From: Deltaproteobacteria bacterium UBA6106
Lineage (GTDB): Bacteria > Desulfobacterota > Syntrophorhabdia > Syntrophorhabdales > Syntrophorhabdaceae
Assembly (NCBI GenBank): GCA_002428485.1
Contig: DIWM01000048.1
Location: 182,552-189,155, forward strand
Length of the DNA stretch: 6,604 nucleotides
Direction: 5' to 3'
Shown: positions 5,933-6,604 of the stretch, piece by piece
How the letters are laid out: each line of letters starts with the position of its first letter
How positions within the stretch are numbered: position 1 is the first letter of the stretch
The notes under the pieces: generated by a model
What the model was told of the DNA's origin: nothing
Seen by the model: the letters and a program-made list of their open reading frames with translations, nothing else
The model's database searches: none
Made by a program: the position numbers and the translations under genes

Positions 5933-6361
5933 TCAGTCCCAACTATTAACATCTTTATCTTCGCCCTCACCGCCGGGAGTGCCGTCTCTCCCATACGAAA
6001 ACAAGTCATATTCCCCATGAGTCCCGGGGAACTGGTAGTGGTAAGGCTTGCCCCAGGAATCGTTCGGCAGGGCCTTCTTCAAGTACGGCCCATCCCAGTT
6101 CTCTACCCCGCCCGGGTTGGCCGCCAGCGCGCTCAAACCTTCCTGCGTTGTGGGATAACGACCTATATCGAGCCTCATCTGGTCAAGCGCCTGTCCCAGA
6201 AGTTCGATCTGTGCTTTCGCTGCGGCCTGCTTGCCCTTGCCGAGCTTGGGAAAGAGGCGCGGCCCCACAAGCGCCGCGAGGAGGCCGACGATCACCATGA
6301 CCACAAGGAGCTCTATCAGCGTAAACCCCTTTCTATCACGCATATGCAGCCTTTTTGTCAT
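5933..6361 (-). CDS. gspG: GspG, major pseudopilin of the type II secretion system
   Basis: GspG is the main subunit of the periplasmic pseudopilus. The 142-residue protein has a short basic prepilin leader ending at Gly12, then Phe13-Thr-Leu-Ile-Glu17 and a hydrophobic helix to about residue 35, so prepilin peptidase should cleave and N-methylate it. The globular part shows the family motifs GRYPTTQEGLSAL (67-79) and WDGPYLKKALPNDSWGKPY (89-107). The C-terminal FSYGRDGTPGGEGEDKDV segment (121-138) matches the calcium-binding loop of GspG. The ATG at 6361 has a strong GGAGGG 7 nt upstream. A second in-frame ATG (6343), with a weaker AAGG and a 6-residue leader, is also possible. It is the first gene of the cluster, with a promoter candidate about 60 bp upstream. 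Identity is very secure. Confidence 0.97.
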   Translation of the reverse strand: MTKRLHMRDRKGFTLIELLVVMVIVGLLAALVGPRLFPKLGKGKQAAAKAQIELLGQALDQMRLDIGRYPTTQEGLSALAANPGGVENWDGPYLKKALPNDSWGKPYHYQFPGTHGEYDLFSYGRDGTPGGEGEDKDVNSWD

Positions 6362-6362
6362 C

Positions 6363-6376
6363 GCGGAGCCCTCCGC
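6363..6376 (-). promoter_or_regulatory. palindrome enclosing the gspG ribosome binding site
   Basis: The minus-strand sequence GCGGAGGGCTCCGC is a perfect palindrome apart from its central two bases and contains the GGAGGG Shine-Dalgarno (6369-6374), 7 nt before the gspG ATG. A 5-bp stem with a 4-nt loop could partly hide the ribosome binding site. The palindrome is seen directly; its regulatory effect is inference. Confidence 0.45.
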
Positions 6377-6409
6377 AAAAAAATTCTTTGACTATCCATA
6401 TCATTAAAA

Positions 6410-6429
6410 ATTACACTATATTACACTAT
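6410..6429. repeat. 10-bp direct repeat at the predicted transcription start
   Basis: ATTACACTAT occurs twice head to tail (6410-6419 and 6420-6429), one helical turn apart. The copies overlap the end of the -10 and the predicted start region of the gspG promoter, where an operator could lie. The surrounding AT-rich DNA makes chance similarity possible. Confidence 0.5.
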
Positions 6430-6436
6430 TATACCA
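6428..6436 (-). promoter_or_regulatory. extended -10 promoter for the gsp cluster
   Basis: The minus strand reads TGGTATAAT, a perfect extended -10 (TGn-TATAAT). No good -35 hexamer is found at 16-18 bp spacing, which extended -10 promoters can tolerate. Transcription would start near 6421, giving a leader of about 60 nt before gspG. The region is strongly AT-rich compared with the genes, as expected of a promoter. Confidence 0.6.
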
Positions 6437-6507
6437 CAAAAAGACAATAAGAACGTCTATTAAATAATTGTTATATTACATATTTTGTGCGGATATCTCC
6501 TACCCTT

Positions 6508-6534
6508 CTCTGTGTACTCTGCGGGCTCTGTGAG
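6508..6534. repeat. three-unit 9-bp tandem repeat upstream of the promoter
   Basis: Three 9-bp units, CTCTGTGTA, CTCTGCGGG and CTCTGTGAG, stand in register. I recall similar CTCTG-based degenerate tandems between genes in environmental bacterial genomes. The surrounding 6437-6604 holds no reading frame I can support. Confidence 0.55.
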
Positions 6535-6555
6535 AGGCATGCTTGTGGCAATGCG

Positions 6556-6576
6556 TTCGGAGTCCGGCTTCGGAGT
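6556..6576. repeat. short direct repeat near the window end
   Basis: TTCGGAGT occurs at 6556-6563 and 6569-6576, separated by CCGGC. Read as heptamers (GTTCGGA, GTCCGGC, TTCGGAG) it looks like another degenerate 7-bp tract, but it is too short to be sure. Confidence 0.35.
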
Positions 6577-6604
6577 AAAAAAAGGCAGGATCGCAGATGT
6601 TATG

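Overview
The window holds one minus-strand cluster for a type II secretion system (T2SS). Read in the direction of transcription, from right to left, the order is gspG (major pseudopilin), gspD (outer-membrane secretin), gspE (assembly ATPase), gspF (inner-membrane platform) and a gspH-type minor pseudopilin. All five reading frames are open over their full expected lengths. The junctions are short: 27 bp for gspG-gspD, 53 bp for gspD-gspE and 0 bp for gspE-gspF. The gspF-gspH junction is the exception, at about 400 bp filled with repeats. No plus-strand gene is supported.

The organism is a Gram-negative, outer-membrane bacterium, because a secretin is present. The gene order, with gspG first and gspC absent, the moderate-to-high GC of the coding DNA, and the several intergenic repeat families suggest an environmental lineage such as Desulfobacterota or Nitrospirota. 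That placement is inference and weak. No rRNA, tRNA, IS element or phage gene is visible.

Layout. Positions 6362-6604 are a non-coding leader with two short repeat tracts, a good extended -10 promoter (6428-6436), a 10-bp direct repeat across the predicted start site, and a strong ribosome binding site for gspG that lies inside a small palindrome. Positions 966-6361 are gspG-D-E-F. Positions 569-965 carry, in transcript order, a heptamer array touching the gspF stop, a three-unit array of 36-bp hairpin repeats, a spacer of about 100 bp, and a second three-unit array ending one or two bases before the gspH start codons. Positions 29-568 are gspH, whose 5' end contains a 70-bp array of ten heptamers that is translated as part of an unusually long prepilin leader. 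Positions 1-24 are another heptamer array, just past the gspH stop.

How the parts work together (family knowledge): GspE hydrolyses ATP at the cytoplasmic face and, with GspF, drives polymerisation of GspG into a periplasmic pseudopilus. GspH sits with minor pseudopilins at or near the tip, and GspD is the exit channel. gspC, gspI-M and a prepilin peptidase are not in the window; some may lie to the left, where the operon may continue past gspH.

The secretion genes are ordinary. The unusual material is the repeat invasion around gspH: its leader peptide, its likely ribosome binding site and its upstream mRNA structure all derive from repeats. The sequence permits slippage-driven frame switching and a hairpin/G-quadruplex alternative at the start codon. 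Neither is demonstrated.
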